Assembly: GCA_009829735.1 (NCBI GenBank)
Contig: CM020620.1
Location: 27,622,951 to 27,686,950, forward strand
Direction of reading: 5' to 3'
DNA length: 64,000 nt
Origin: Pyropia yezoensis
Lineage: Eukaryota; Rhodophyta; Bangiophyceae; Bangiales; Bangiaceae
Positions 27,609 through 38,045 of this stretch are shown piece by piece. Under the pieces are notes generated by a model. It was not told where the DNA came from. It made no database searches and saw only the letters and a list, made by a program, of their open reading frames with translations. Position numbers and translations under genes: made by a program. How positions within the stretch are numbered: position 1 is the stretch's first letter; each line of letters starts with the position of its first letter.

Positions 27609-28472
27609 TACCGGGCGATGGGGAAGGTCATCTACTACACGGATGAAACCTGGGCCAACAAAACCATGTCGGTGTACCGGAGCTGGAACAATGGCGACCT
27701 CCGCACGCGATTGGACCAGCCGTCGGGAAAGGGCGGACGGATCATCATCGCACTCGTCGGGTCTCGCGAGACCGGCTTGATGGCGGGAGTCGGACTCTCA
27801 TTCGTCGGGAAGAAGAGCACAGGGGACTACCACAAGGAAATGAACGGACCTACCTGGCTGAAATGGCTGGAGGAACAGGTCCTACCTAAGATATCAGGCG
27901 GTGTGCTGGTCATCGATCGAGCGCCCTAGCATCTGACATTGATGGACGATGCGCGACCGGCCACCACCAAGATGAAGAAGGCTGAATTGGCGGTTTCGCT
28001 GGAGCGTCACGAGGCCGTGCCAGTGTCCTGGGGGTCGCAGGACTGGGGGCGGGTGAAAACGAAGGCTGATATGAAGCGGGAAGCCGAGAAGCATCGGCCC
28101 ACTCCTCGCTACGAAGTGCAAGATGTTGCTCGGCGCTTCAATGTCAACATCCTTATCTCGCCGGTCGCTCATCCGGAGTTGAATCCGAGCGAGATGGTGT
28201 GGGGTACCGTGAAGATGGCTCTGAAACGCGCCAACGTGAACTTCTTGGTGGCGGAGCTGAAGGCGCTGGTGGACGTCGAGTTTGCCAAGGTCACTGCGGA
28301 GGTCTGGTGCAGATATGAGGACCACGCCATCAAGATGGAAGTGTGGTACCGGGATATCGGGGCGATGCGTGACGAGGTTGAGGCGGCATTTGAAGATGCT
28401 GCTGAGGTGGAGGGGGGCCTGGAGGACGATGATGTTAATTCCGAGCCCTCCGTGGGGTCGGATGACGAGTGA

Positions 28473-29286
28473 ATGGTCTTGTGGGTTGTTTTCATAGGTT
28501 TTCATCTTTGAGAAGTGCCGTTCGAGCTACATTGAATTCGTACCCGACAGCCAGCAAGGTTGGGCTTAAATGGAGAGGACAGTAGCCATGGAAGGGGCGC
28601 CGTCGGCGTCGACGATGGCGGCAGGGGGCACGAGCTCTCGGCGACAGGGGGGGGGTCGCGGTTTCAGAAGCGGGAAGGGTCGCACGCGCCCATGGCGACA
28701 TTCGCTCATTGTAAGCTCAATAGGTCATTAGACATCTAATCGACCCCTCAATGGGCGCGCGCACCTTTTGGTGATGACGAGCGCTGAGAAGCCAGAGCGG
28801 GGTGTACCCCCGCTGCTATTTCCAGAGGGTGGGCTTGATTCTCGGTTACTACATGCGGGGGAGTCGTTCGCGGCCCTCTGGAACGACGGCGAGCCGCCGG
28901 TTTCTTGCTTTGGCAAGCGCCGGCTGCCGTGGACTCGGCGATCGCGTCGCCGCAGTCGGCGCCGCTGCTCGACGAGGGCAGCAGTGGCGTCTGTCCCCCC
29001 CCCGTCCCCTTCGCCCTGACCCCGTCTGCTATTTAGTCATATGGAATCGACAAGGGTCAAATCGCCCACGGGCGTCAACGACGGTGCCCATGTCTCAGAG
29101 GAGCTTCTGAAGGTTCCCAACGGCCCACGTGGCGGTGAAGCTGCGGAAAAGTAGTTTCAACCATACCAGTTCCTACGCGCTCACGGCCCTTTATATTCGT
29201 ACGGACCGTGGCACAAGGGGGCACACTGTCACACCGCCCCCCATCCATTTCCCCCCACCCCCCCCTGCCCAGCCAAGAGATGCTCG
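28473..29286. other. No gene recognised
   Basis: 3' flank of the transposase relic and 3' side of the LETM1-like gene. No terminal inverted repeat of the IS630-like element was identified. Nothing else was seen. Confidence 0.45.
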
Positions 29287-31983
29287 CTACTTGCTTCCCG
29301 CCGACGAAGCTGAGGATGATGGCGACGAAGAGGTCCCGTCTTGCAGCTCCTTCATCAACCGCCGCAGGTCCCCACGGTTAAAGTTGCCATCCTCGTCAGC
29401 GTCCAGTCGCCGGAGCGTCTCGCGGATGGCCTCCTCGTCCACGTCGCCCGCCAGGACGGCCAAGCCCTCGGTAGCCTCCTCCAGCGAAATGACCCCGTCA
29501 TTGTCCGCGTCGAGAAGCTTGAGCTTCAGGCCAACCTTGGAGTCGACACGCGCCACGTCGCGCTCCAGATTCTTTACCAGCTTGCGCAGGCGGCGGAGCT
29601 CGGGGCCGTCAACGGGGGGAGCATCGGCAGGCTTGGCCTTGTCCGCCGCCGTCGCCGCCTCTGCCTCGTCACCTGCAGCGGCCGCGACATCCTGGTCATC
29701 AGCGCCACCAGCAGTAGTGGACCGGATGGTCGACTCGGCCGCAGCGAGCTCCGCTTTAAGGGACTCGAGCTCCAGCCGCTCCGACTCGACGGCCGACGTG
29801 GAGGACAGGTCCCCAAGGGAGACCGCGATGCGGCCAATGGCCTCGTCCTGTGCAACCTTGCGCTCCTCGGCTGACACCTGGCTGTCCTCCTCCTCCTCAA
29901 GGGCGTCCGCGGCGGGGGTCGCGTCGGCCGTCGAGTCGCTGGCCATCGCCGCCGGCGCCGCATCTGCATCAACCTTGGCATCCCCGGCCTTGGCAGGCGC
30001 AGCGGCACCTGGCTCGGCGCCATCAGCGGCCATCTTGTCGGCCAGTTGCTGGTCCGACAATAGCTCTCCGTCGCCCGCGCGCGGCGCGGCGGCAGCATCC
30101 GCGTCCACGGGTGCTTCCCCGGCCGCGGTTTCTGCGTCGGCCTTCGCCTCTGCCTCAGCAGCCGCGGCGGCGGCAGCGGTCGCCGCCTCCTTCTTCTCCT
30201 TCTCCAGCGCCTTCTCCGCCTCGGCCCGGGCCTCCCGCTCCTCCTCCGCCTCAATGAGCTTGCGCTGCCGCCGCACCTCCTCCAGCCGCTCGGCGGAAGT
30301 GAGTTCGCCCGCCGACTTGGACTTGACATCGTCAATCACGCCCTCTGGCAGGGAGCCCAGCGCCTCGCTCACGTCACTAAACAGGAACGCCCGTGACAGG
30401 ATCATGAGCGACGCGGGGATCTCGCGGCTCTGCGACATCTCCAGCCACTCCCGCAGCTGCCGCACCCGCCACCGGTGCGAGATGCCCACCGTCCGGATGC
30501 CACGATCGCGGCACGCGCGAGCAACCTCGTCCTCGGTCAGCCGGTCGACGCCACCCTCCCACATAATCTGCATGTCATCCTTGGCAATCGAATTTAGCCG
30601 GGAGCGGATCTTGTAGCGGAGAAACGGGTCAGCGCCGTAGGGGGAAAGACCCATGTACTTGCACATGGCGACCAGTTGTGGCCGCACAGCGCCGTCCAGC
30701 GTAATCTCGTCCGAAAACAGGCGCGCAAAGCGGTTGACGTCGGCGGGGTCAACGGGTTTGCCGTCCCGGATGGAAGCGAGGAAGGTGGTGAGCGCCTCAG
30801 CGTCGGCGCGAACCGACTCACCGGCAGAGGAACTATTCTTGAGCACACGCGCCTTCTCTTCCACCACATCGCGAAGATACTTGGCGAGCTCAATCTTGAC
30901 CTTCAGCTGACGCTTCAGGTCCTCCTCGGCCTTCATGGCGTCTTGGAACTGAGACGGGAGCATGTTGGGGAAAAGCTTGAGCGCAAACGGCAGCGCAAAC
31001 TCCATAAACGGGATGAGAAGGAAGAGGGAAAAAGGCACCAGCCGCGCAAGGTCGCTGCCAGTACCGATGAGGAAGTTGCGCTCCCGCCGGGAAAGCGTTT
31101 TTCCCTTAATCAAACGCTTGACAATCCTCCACGAGCCCCGCACGTCCGCAGCAAGGAGCTTGGAAGACGCCCAAAAGTGGCGCGCCCAATCAGCCAGCGC
31201 AATCCCCAGGGAGCGGGTATAGAGCACGGCTGTACGGGGGCTCTTGAACGCGTTGCGCCAGGTGATCTCCGACGACGAAGACGCGCCTCCCGTGGCCGAG
31301 ACGGCGGTCGAGGTCGACGAGCCCGATGAGCTCGACGGCGCCGCAACGGATGAGGCATTGGCATGGCTGTCCGAAGGGCCGCCGCCACCGCTCGGAGAGG
31401 ACGACGACGAAGCGCTCCTACGCACAATCCCTGTGCCGACAGGTACCGACATGGCAAGGGTGCGAGTGGTGGGCTGCCCCCAGCTCAGCGGGCGAAGTCT
31501 CACCAGCCCTGCGCCACCACCGCCGCTGTCGCGAGCAGCGGTGGCCACCCCACCCCGCGGTGGGGGCGCCAGCCACCCCCCCCCCCCGCCACCAGCAGCG
31601 GCCGGCCGGGTGGCCGCGTACAGGGCCGCCACCGACGGCTGGGGCGACAGGTCCGGAATGCGACCGCGAGGCACCGCGGCAGACGCCGCCGCGGCCACGG
31701 CCACCCACGGCGGTCGTTGCCGTGGCCGCGCGCTCGGGCCCGTGGCTGCCCCCACCTCATCTTGGTCGCGATGGGCTTCTGGGCCTCCGATGGCGGTGGC
31801 TGCAGCGTGCGCCAGCCGTGGCGCGTCCACGACATGAGCGGCCACCGCGCCCACGCCCCTCCCCTGGGCAGGCAGCCAGGATGGAGGAACCAGCGCGGGC
31901 CACGGTGCACGGGCGGTGGCAGCCCGACGGGGTAGCCTGACCAGGCAGCCGACTGCCTGGGCGGCGACGCCCGTCGTGGCCAT
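29287..31983 (-). CDS. LETM1-like mitochondrial inner-membrane protein
   Basis: 898 residues from the Met at 31983, chosen because the next residues (MATTGVAAQAV, then Arg-rich) look like a mitochondrial leader; the frame is open upstream to 32268 without leader features. The LETM1 core (about 240-480) has the hallmark RLVPFSLFLLIPFMEF-type membrane segment followed by ALKLFPNMLPSQF and a ribosome-binding-like helical region. A long Ala/Glu coiled-coil section follows (about 550-800). The C-terminus has two EF-hand loops (DADNDGVISLEE near 825 and DADEDGNFNRGD near 865). The family acts in K+/H+ or Ca2+/H+ exchange and in mitochondrial volume control. Single exon. Divergent from the 2Fe-2S gene to the right. 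Confidence 0.9.
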   Translation of the reverse strand: MATTGVAAQAVGCLVRLPRRAATARAPWPALVPPSWLPAQGRGVGAVAAHVVDAPRLAHAAATAIGGPEAHRDQDEVGAATGPSARPRQRPPWVAVAAAASAAVPRGRIPDLSPQPSVAALYAATRPAAAGGGGGGWLAPPPRGGVATAARDSGGGGAGLVRLRPLSWGQPTTRTLAMSVPVGTGIVRRSASSSSSPSGGGGPSDSHANASSVAAPSSSSGSSTSTAVSATGGASSSSEITWRNAFKSPRTAVLYTRSLGIALADWARHFWASSKLLAADVRGSWRIVKRLIKGKTLSRRERNFLIGTGSDLARLVPFSLFLLIPFMEFALPFALKLFPNMLPSQFQDAMKAEEDLKRQLKVKIELAKYLRDVVEEKARVLKNSSSAGESVRADAEALTTFLASIRDGKPVDPADVNRFARLFSDEITLDGAVRPQLVAMCKYMGLSPYGADPFLRYKIRSRLNSIAKDDMQIMWEGGVDRLTEDEVARACRDRGIRTVGISHRWRVRQLREWLEMSQSREIPASLMILSRAFLFSDVSEALGSLPEGVIDDVKSKSAGELTSAERLEEVRRQRKLIEAEEEREARAEAEKALEKEKKEAATAAAAAAAEAEAKADAETAAGEAPVDADAAAAPRAGDGELLSDQQLADKMAADGAEPGAAAPAKAGDAKVDADAAPAAMASDSTADATPAADALEEEEDSQVSAEERKVAQDEAIGRIAVSLGDLSSTSAVESERLELESLKAELAAAESTIRSTTAGGADDQDVAAAAGDEAEAATAADKAKPADAPPVDGPELRRLRKLVKNLERDVARVDSKVGLKLKLLDADNDGVISLEEATEGLAVLAGDVDEEAIRETLRRLDADEDGNFNRGDLRRLMKELQDGTSSSPSSSASSAGSK

Positions 31984-32944
31984 GGCGAGCTTCCACCAAA
32001 AAAACAGGAAGGTGGGAATAGGCCAGAAATGAGGTGTGAGCGAAAGACACAGGGGATGCAGGTGGGGGAGGTGGGGGGGGCGAGAGGCAATGCAGGGGCG
32101 GGGACGCACCAGCGGAGCGGTCGTCGAGCGCGCCGAGGGACTGCTCTGCTTCGTCCCCGCGGCTGGCCGATGAGAGACAGAAGCGCGTCGTCGAGAGAGT
32201 GACTGTCCACGTGGCATTGCTGGCGCAATTGAGCGGCATCTCGCGTTTGCAGATCCCGCCTGGTCCACTTAACAAGCTCCACAGCTTGACAACTACATAG
32301 TAAATAGACCCAGTACATCTCTACATCAGCGTGTGCGTGAGTGCTTAGTTTGGAATGGTAAGATTAAGGTTAACATGATCCGCTAAACTTTGCCAGACGT
32401 CAACGGGCGTGTGAGGTCTGTCCGCGCGGCGGCCACGCCGTCCATCAGCCGACCTGCGGCCACGAGGCCTGGCTCTCCTGCCACCCACTGCGCATTCCCG
32501 GGCCATGCCGAACCGCCACCGCAAGCTTCGGCGGCCGCCGCCAATCGGTCTATTGACGAGGCCGTCTCCCAGCGAGCGGGCCACACGTCCGACCCCTCGT
32601 CGTCCGCTCTTTGCCAACCGCAGCTACCGCGCCGCCTCCCCATTTGCAGTCGCCGCTGCCTGTCCTCACTCCATCCGTCAGCCTGCTGCTGCCGTGTACT
32701 GCCGCAGCCTCATTCAAACTGCCACCATCCTGCCCTCGCACCTCCTGTCGTCCAGTCACCTCCATCCACGGCCAACCTGCCACAACTCCACCACTGTCAC
32801 CCCCAACACCCCGTCCCCGCTACAATCTCGTGGTGTGCACAACTCTCTGCCCCCTTCGTTCGCTCCTGTTGCACTGCTTCTCCCACTTGGCGGCCTTCGT
32901 CCCTCTTGTCTCCTCTCCCCTCCTTCCCCCCCTCTGCCGTCGCT
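31984..32944. promoter_or_regulatory. Divergent promoter region, LETM1-like / 2Fe-2S gene
   Basis: 961 bp between two divergent start codons. It contains CCAATCGG at 32541 and long pyrimidine-rich stretches toward the 2Fe-2S gene. Frames running through it are low-complexity extensions. Confidence 0.4.
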
Positions 32945-33493
32945 ATGGGCGCTGGAAGGATGGGTGCCTTTGCACCCAGTGCACTGCTGGGCGCGCGGCT
33001 CACCACCCCCGCTGCCAACGCCTGGGCAACTGGCGATGTAGCTGCTTGTGGCGGACGGCTGGTCACAAGAAGCGCGCCTGCTGCTGGCCGCTCCGTCTTC
33101 TTCTCCCCTACCACCCAGGCTGCCCCCTCCCCAACGGCGCTCTACCAAACGGGATGGGCTGGTACCACTACGGCCGCTGAGCCCCGCTCTTTCACCATTA
33201 AGGTGATGCGCAGCAGTGGCAAAACGACAGAAATCGAGGTCGACACTGAGACGGACCTGCGGACGGCGTTGCGGGCGGCCAAGGTGGACCTGTACACCAT
33301 TAGGGGAAAGATGTCGAACTGTGGGGGGAACGCCAGCTGCGGCTTTTGCGTCATTGATGTGCTTGAAGGGGCGGGCAACACCAATGGGCTGGGCATGCGC
33401 GAGGAGCGGCTGCTGGCAAAGAAGCCGGATACGTACCGGCTGGCTTGCCAGACGCGCATCCACGGCCCGGTGACGGTCCGCCCCAAGCCGTAG
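32945..33493 (+). CDS. Plant-type 2Fe-2S ferredoxin-like protein, plastid-targeted
   Basis: 182 residues from the Met at 32945. The first about 75 residues are Ala/Ser/Arg-rich, as in plastid transit peptides. The 2Fe-2S domain carries C-x5-C-x2-C (NCGGNASCGFC) and a distal Cys in RLACQT. The DLYTIRGKMSNCGGNASCG and LACQTRIHGPV segments resemble the ferredoxin-like PnsB3/NDF4 family of plants and cyanobacterial relatives more than photosynthetic ferredoxin. Electron transfer is likely; the partner is unknown. The assignment to PnsB3 is tentative. Confidence 0.8.
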   Translation: MGAGRMGAFAPSALLGARLTTPAANAWATGDVAACGGRLVTRSAPAAGRSVFFSPTTQAAPSPTALYQTGWAGTTTAAEPRSFTIKVMRSSGKTTEIEVDTETDLRTALRAAKVDLYTIRGKMSNCGGNASCGFCVIDVLEGAGNTNGLGMREERLLAKKPDTYRLACQTRIHGPVTVRPKP

Positions 33494-34503
33494 CGGCGGG
33501 ACCGCTGTGTGCGTGTATTATTCCCTGTGCCGCTGAGCTACTTTATCTGGCCCATTTTTGGCCCGCCCTCTGCCCCCCCCCCTTCTCGTGCTCCCGCTTT
33601 TTGAGGTCGTTCCTAATGGCCCCAGTGCTTTTCTGTTGCCTATTCTCTTCTCAGGTTCTCGCACCGCTACCTCGCACAGTCGAGGACCGTTTTCTCCGAC
33701 GTACCGCACAGCGGAGAGGGGACTGTGCTGGACTGGGGGCTTTTTCTGCTGAACGTCGCGCCGTCTGGTACGCATCAAAGCGCGCCTGCAGGATGTTTTG
33801 CTGTTACTCTGCGGCGCATCTGTCATGCGGAGGCACTTATTACGCGACTCTCGCTGGCTCTGCGCTTATCAGTAACCACCAGTCCTCTCCTGTACAGTAC
33901 ACATTGGCTGTCCTTTTACACTTCTTCCATCTGGCCCCGAGTGGTGGGTGGGTGCTGTGCTAGCCAGGCAGTGACACACTGTGTGGCCGAGTTGGAGAGC
34001 GAGACCAGTGGCCGCCGCCGCCCCTCGCCTTCTCGGCACCAGAGTGGTGCTGGCTCCCGTCGCGCCATGTATCCGCAGAGGACAGCCGGCTGGCCCCGGT
34101 TGATGGTGCATGTAGCGATGGGGGGTACTGTAGGTATAACCTTCCACCTGGCGTCTTCTTCGGGCGGGGTTCAATGCTCGACGGATGAGCTGGTGACGGG
34201 GTTAAAGCAGCTCGACTTGACCAGCTGACTGCCAAGGCAAATTGTATCAAATACTGAATACAAAAGTAGTTCTGTCTCTTATGTGGATTGGTGGTACCAG
34301 CGCACACGGAACTCCATGCCGGAGAGGAGTTAATTATGCGGGATCTCGGCGCACCCCCGTGTGGCGTGATAACGGCCAGGGCACGTGATGAGCTGCGTGC
34401 GTCCCACAAGCGGAAGAACGGACGCTTTAGTCACTTCTCCTCCTCTCCCTCTGCCGCCCTCTCTCCACTCCCTGCTTATTCTTTGTTCCTCCCACTGCCC
34501 TCC
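33494..34503. other. Intergenic, 2Fe-2S gene to FBPase
   Basis: About 1 kb in tandem orientation. Open frames here lack family features. It is pyrimidine-rich just before the FBPase start at 34504. Confidence 0.4.
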
Positions 34504-35733
34504 ATGGCGGCGTTTGTGGCCAGCGCCGGCTGCAGCCGTGTCGGCGCCCCCGCCGCTCGGCTTTCGACCGCCCGCCATGCCAGCCCTGTCCCAGTCCGCG
34601 TGCCTGCTGCGCGGCGGCTGTCGACTGGCCTGAGGATGGTGGCGCCTTCTCCTTCCAAGGAAGAGCAGTTTGTGTGTGCTGATGAGAGCCCAATGACTTT
34701 GACGAGATACTTCATGGGGAAGGCGAACGAGCAGCTTGACGAGGAGCATGTGCAGGACCTGCAGAACCTGATGGCCAGCATCCAAATGGCCTGCAAGAAG
34801 ATTGCGTCCTTGGTTAGCCGGGCTGGGATCACCAACCTGACCGGCTATGAGGCCAGTGGCTCTATCAACGTTCAGGGCGAGGAGCAGAAAAAGCTGGACG
34901 TGCTCTCCAACGATGTACTCAAGCATGCGCTGAAGTGGCGCGGTGGCAAGCTGGGGATCATTGCGTCTGAGGAGGAAGACGAACCGATCATGGTGGACGA
35001 GCTTGCCAGCGGCAACTACATTGCCGTGTTTGACCCGCTTGACGGTTCGTCCAATATTGATGCCGGCATTGCTACAGGAACCATTTTCGGCATCTTTGCC
35101 GAGTCGGCGGGCTGCTTGGCGTCTGACTGGGAGGCCAAGGTGGATCAGGAAGTGCTCACATGCCTGCAGAACGTGCTGCAGCCGGGCAGCAACCTGGTTG
35201 CTTCTGGTTACTGTATGTATAGCAGCAGCTGCATGATGGTGTTGACGACTGGGAGCGGCGTGCAGGGCTTCACCCTCGACCCACAGATTGGGGAGTTTGT
35301 GCTGACGCATCCTTCGATTACCATCCCCTCACGCGGCAAGATTTACTCTGTGAACGAAGCCAACGAGCCGGCCTGGGACCCGGTTCTCCGCTCCTACATC
35401 GCGTCGCTCAAGGATGGCAGCAACTCGTCGGGCATGACCTACTCGTCGCGCTACATTGGCTCCATGGTCGCCGATGTGCACCGGACGCTCATGTATGGCG
35501 GACTCTTTGCCTATCCTGCAGACAAGAGGAACGCTAATGGTAAGCTCCGGCTCCTGTACGAGTGCTCGCCCATGTCCTATTTGATCGAACAGGCGGGGGG
35601 GATTGCCACGACCGGCCGCGAGCGTGTCCTCGACGTCATCCCTTCGTCCGTGCACCAACGGGTGCCCCTGGTGTTGGGCTCTCCTGAGGATGTCCAAGAG
35701 CTGCTCGACAAGTATTACGAGGCGAGTCTGTAA
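34504..35733 (+). CDS. FBP: Fructose-1,6-bisphosphatase, plastid-type
   Basis: 409 residues from ATG 34504. A transit-peptide-like leader of about 45 residues precedes a full class I FBPase. Metal and substrate motifs are visible: EEEDEP, the signature FDPLDGSSNID, GYCMYSSSC, SSRYIGSMVADVHRTL, and KLRLLYECSPMSYLIEQAGG. It hydrolyses fructose 1,6-bisphosphate in the Calvin cycle or gluconeogenesis. The regulatory loop typical of plant plastid enzymes is present (about residues 200-225) with two Cys, but the third Cys (before Q-P-G) is Leu. Thioredoxin control is therefore possible but not certain. Single exon. Confidence 0.95.
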   Translation: MAAFVASAGCSRVGAPAARLSTARHASPVPVRVPAARRLSTGLRMVAPSPSKEEQFVCADESPMTLTRYFMGKANEQLDEEHVQDLQNLMASIQMACKKIASLVSRAGITNLTGYEASGSINVQGEEQKKLDVLSNDVLKHALKWRGGKLGIIASEEEDEPIMVDELASGNYIAVFDPLDGSSNIDAGIATGTIFGIFAESAGCLASDWEAKVDQEVLTCLQNVLQPGSNLVASGYCMYSSSCMMVLTTGSGVQGFTLDPQIGEFVLTHPSITIPSRGKIYSVNEANEPAWDPVLRSYIASLKDGSNSSGMTYSSRYIGSMVADVHRTLMYGGLFAYPADKRNANGKLRLLYECSPMSYLIEQAGGIATTGRERVLDVIPSSVHQRVPLVLGSPEDVQELLDKYYEASL

Positions 35734-36812
35734 CCAACCATCACTGGGGAGCTTTTTTTTTTCACTGGTTTCTTCTCTTTTTATTCTCCTTCCTCGACTT
35801 TTGTTTCTTTTCGTCTCCCCTTGCATTGCATCAGGTGTGATAAAGAACGCTTTGATGAATGGTTCGAGAGGTGCTGTATAGTCACATGCTCACTGGTCGG
35901 GCGGCTGGGGTCGCGTGAGCCCGCAGCCGCTTGGCAGCTCGCGTACTCCGCCGCGACGGTGGCACGCTGGTGGAGGCCGACGGCACGGTTGCGGGGGCGG
36001 ACTGGCGGGCGACGGCAGTATGAGACATGGGAACAAACCACAGTATGACACTGCGAAACAACTCGTGACGACAGGGGGATGAAGAAGCTGGTGAGGCGAA
36101 ACGAATGGGGCCCAGTCCGGTCTCGACAGCGGCACCATGACCGCTCACGCCACCACTACCGTCGCTGGGAGTGGGGGGACGGGCTCCAACGAGCCATCAC
36201 TTCGGCTGGTTTGCCGTCACCTTCCCGTGGTGCCTACGCACCACGCGGAGGTGGCGGCGGTGGCCGCCGCGCCGCGACAGAGGCGGCGGCCGCCGAGGCC
36301 CTGAAGTGGACGGCCGGTGGCAGTGGCGGTGACAAAGACGGTGGGGCCTAAACTTTTTGAGCTCGCGCGCCCTAAACTTTTGAGCTGGCGCGTCCCCCCG
36401 TGGCCGCGATCGGCTGGGCAGCCCCTTGGGCGGGGGGGTGGTCAGGGCTACAGCTGCCGGCGCGTAGTCGTTCCGCAGGCGTCACATACCTTCCCCGCTC
36501 GGTTCCCTTGACGCTTAGGCTGACGGGGTTCCAGCTGGAAGCCGGCTCAGGGTATCGGAAAGTGCGGGGACCAACCGAGACCACGCGTGACTTCCAGGAC
36601 ACAGATGTTCGACGCGTAACGGAAAGAACGAGCAACGACAGGGGAGCACAGAGAATACAATGGGCATACTCCAGACCACTAAAAACCTCCCTCAACCCGA
36701 AAAGGCAAAGAGAGAACGCTTGCTACACAAATGCCTGTATGGCAGTGGCCTCCTCTCCCAAAGAGAGAGCAGCCAAACACCAAGGCAAACGCAACCAGAA
36801 CCAGGAGGGAGG
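35734..36812. other. Convergent intergenic region, FBPase / thioesterase
   Basis: A T-run at 35752-35761 and a pyrimidine-rich tail follow the FBPase stop. A G-rich patch lies at 36200-36350, with a CTAAACTTTTTGAGCT / CTAAACTTTTGAGCTGG imperfect duplication at about 36350-36386. No gene seen. Confidence 0.4.
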
Positions 36813-38045
36813 TCAGCTGAGCCAAAAGGAGTGAACGGCCACCTTGTTGTCGGGCGCCACAGAGTCGCCCTCACCCGACCCGTTGCTGCGCCCAAAGTAA
36901 AACCGCTGCTTGGCTTTCTCGTACGTGCGGAGGGCTTCCTGGTCCGCATCCTCCAGCTTGAGTCCCACCGTGACGGGGCGCTTGAAGCCCGCTTCATCCA
37001 GATTCAGCACAGTGAAGCTCCCCACGTGGGACTTGACCGGCGGCTCGTTACTGACCCGCCGGTCAAGCGAAACGTGCACTTCCACCTCCACCGTGTACCT
37101 CCGCACGTAGACGACGCGGGCGACCAGGTGCAGGACGTGGAGCGGTAGGACGGGTGCGTGGAAGCTGATGCGGTCCAGCCCAATCACCACCATCGTGGCG
37201 TTGCCGCTAAATCTCCTCGCCGTGTAGAGGGCGGTCTTGTCCATTACCGCCAGGATGTCGCCGCCAAAGATGGCGTCACCAAAGTTCTTGTGCCGCGGAA
37301 GGTACTGCTTGCGGACGGTGACAGCGGTCTCGGTCAGCAGAAGCGCAGTCGTCTTTCCGTCTACATTGACCGGGTCCTCCACTTCAGCGGCGGTCCAGGG
37401 TGCGGCCCGCTCGTCCACCGCCTTCTGCATCTGTGTCCAGGTGGCGGTGAGGGCCTTGCGGCGGGCCGCCTCGGCGTGCCGGCGGGTATCCTCGGGGGAC
37501 TCCAAGGCGAGCGCCGCGACGCCCCGAAAGGGCCGCCGCGTCTCGGCGTCGACCGCCACCATGGTCACGTATGAAATAACGGCGGGGATGGCCTGGCGGG
37601 TGGCGCGGTCCTCGCGGGTCACCCGCACCTCGACGACGATGGAAGAGGCGCCGACCGACACGACTCGACCGTGAGTGGTCACAAGGTCCAAATGCAGGAT
37701 GGGCTTGAGCATATCCACCCGGTCAAACGAGACGGTCGCGACGGGGCCGCCGCCACGGTGCGCGTATGCCACCCGGCCGGCCACCAGGTCCATCATCTCG
37801 AGCACGACACCCAGGGGGAGGAGCTTTCCCGCGGCCGCTTCATCGCCGACCACCTCGGCCAGGAAGGTGGCGCTCGCGGAGGGGGAGCGGCTGGCTACGG
37901 GGCTCGGGTGTGGCGGCGTGCCCGCCGGCAAACCGCCCCCATCACTGTCGCTGCCGCCGGCGACGGCGCGGCCGCTGGCCGCCCCGACGGTCGCCCCGCC
38001 ACGACCGCCGTTCATCGAGGTGGCGGGGCGCGGCGGCGTTTCCAT
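36813..38045 (-). CDS. Acyl-CoA thioesterase, double hotdog
   Basis: 410 residues from the Met at 38045 (METPPRPA); the frame is open to 38249 but the added part has no features. Hotdog domain 1 covers about 73-190 (VVLEMMDLVAG, then FDRVDMLKPI). Hotdog domain 2 covers about 250-330 (NFGDAIFGGDILAVMDKTA, then LDRISFHAPV). This tandem layout is that of ACOT7/ACOT12-type enzymes, which hydrolyse acyl-CoA to free fatty acid and CoA. A Gly/Ala-rich leader of about 60 residues may be a targeting peptide. Single exon; divergent from the cytochrome b5 gene. Confidence 0.85.
   Translation of the reverse strand: METPPRPATSMNGGRGGATVGAASGRAVAGGSDSDGGGLPAGTPPHPSPVASRSPSASATFLAEVVGDEAAAGKLLPLGVVLEMMDLVAGRVAYAHRGGGPVATVSFDRVDMLKPILHLDLVTTHGRVVSVGASSIVVEVRVTREDRATRQAIPAVISYVTMVAVDAETRRPFRGVAALALESPEDTRRHAEAARRKALTATWTQMQKAVDERAAPWTAAEVEDPVNVDGKTTALLLTETAVTVRKQYLPRHKNFGDAIFGGDILAVMDKTALYTARRFSGNATMVVIGLDRISFHAPVLPLHVLHLVARVVYVRRYTVEVEVHVSLDRRVSNEPPVKSHVGSFTVLNLDEAGFKRPVTVGLKLEDADQEALRTYEKAKQRFYFGRSNGSGEGDSVAPDNKVAVHSFWLS

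Larger units (their letters stand above)
14412..28472 (+). pseudogene. IS630/Tc1-mariner-like transposase, split by two nested insertions
   Basis: N-terminal piece 14412-15126: a basic leader, then a helix-turn-helix-like region ending ATGVSRRTVTRV. After Element 2 the protein resumes at 24513-24609 (ending near D-T-L-R-R). After the pogo element it resumes at 27611-28472 with the DDE core: YYTDETW (first Asp), VIDRAP (second Asp) and HPELNPSEMVWG (Glu). An acidic tail ends the protein. Leaving out the two inserts and their target duplications restores one frame across both joins. Further damage: a frame change within the G-rich stretch at about 14900-15060 (or a missed intron), and an in-frame TAG at 27927-27929. 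The ends of this transposon were not found. Confidence 0.82.

Noticed and set aside
29129..30616. Plus-strand Ser/Ala-rich frame of 495 residues
   Set aside because: Antisense shadow of the Glu/Ala-rich coiled-coil part of the LETM1-like gene; no family features.
31984..32268. N-terminal extension of the LETM1-like protein
   Set aside because: Lacks leader features, whereas the Met at 31983 begins a typical mitochondrial presequence.
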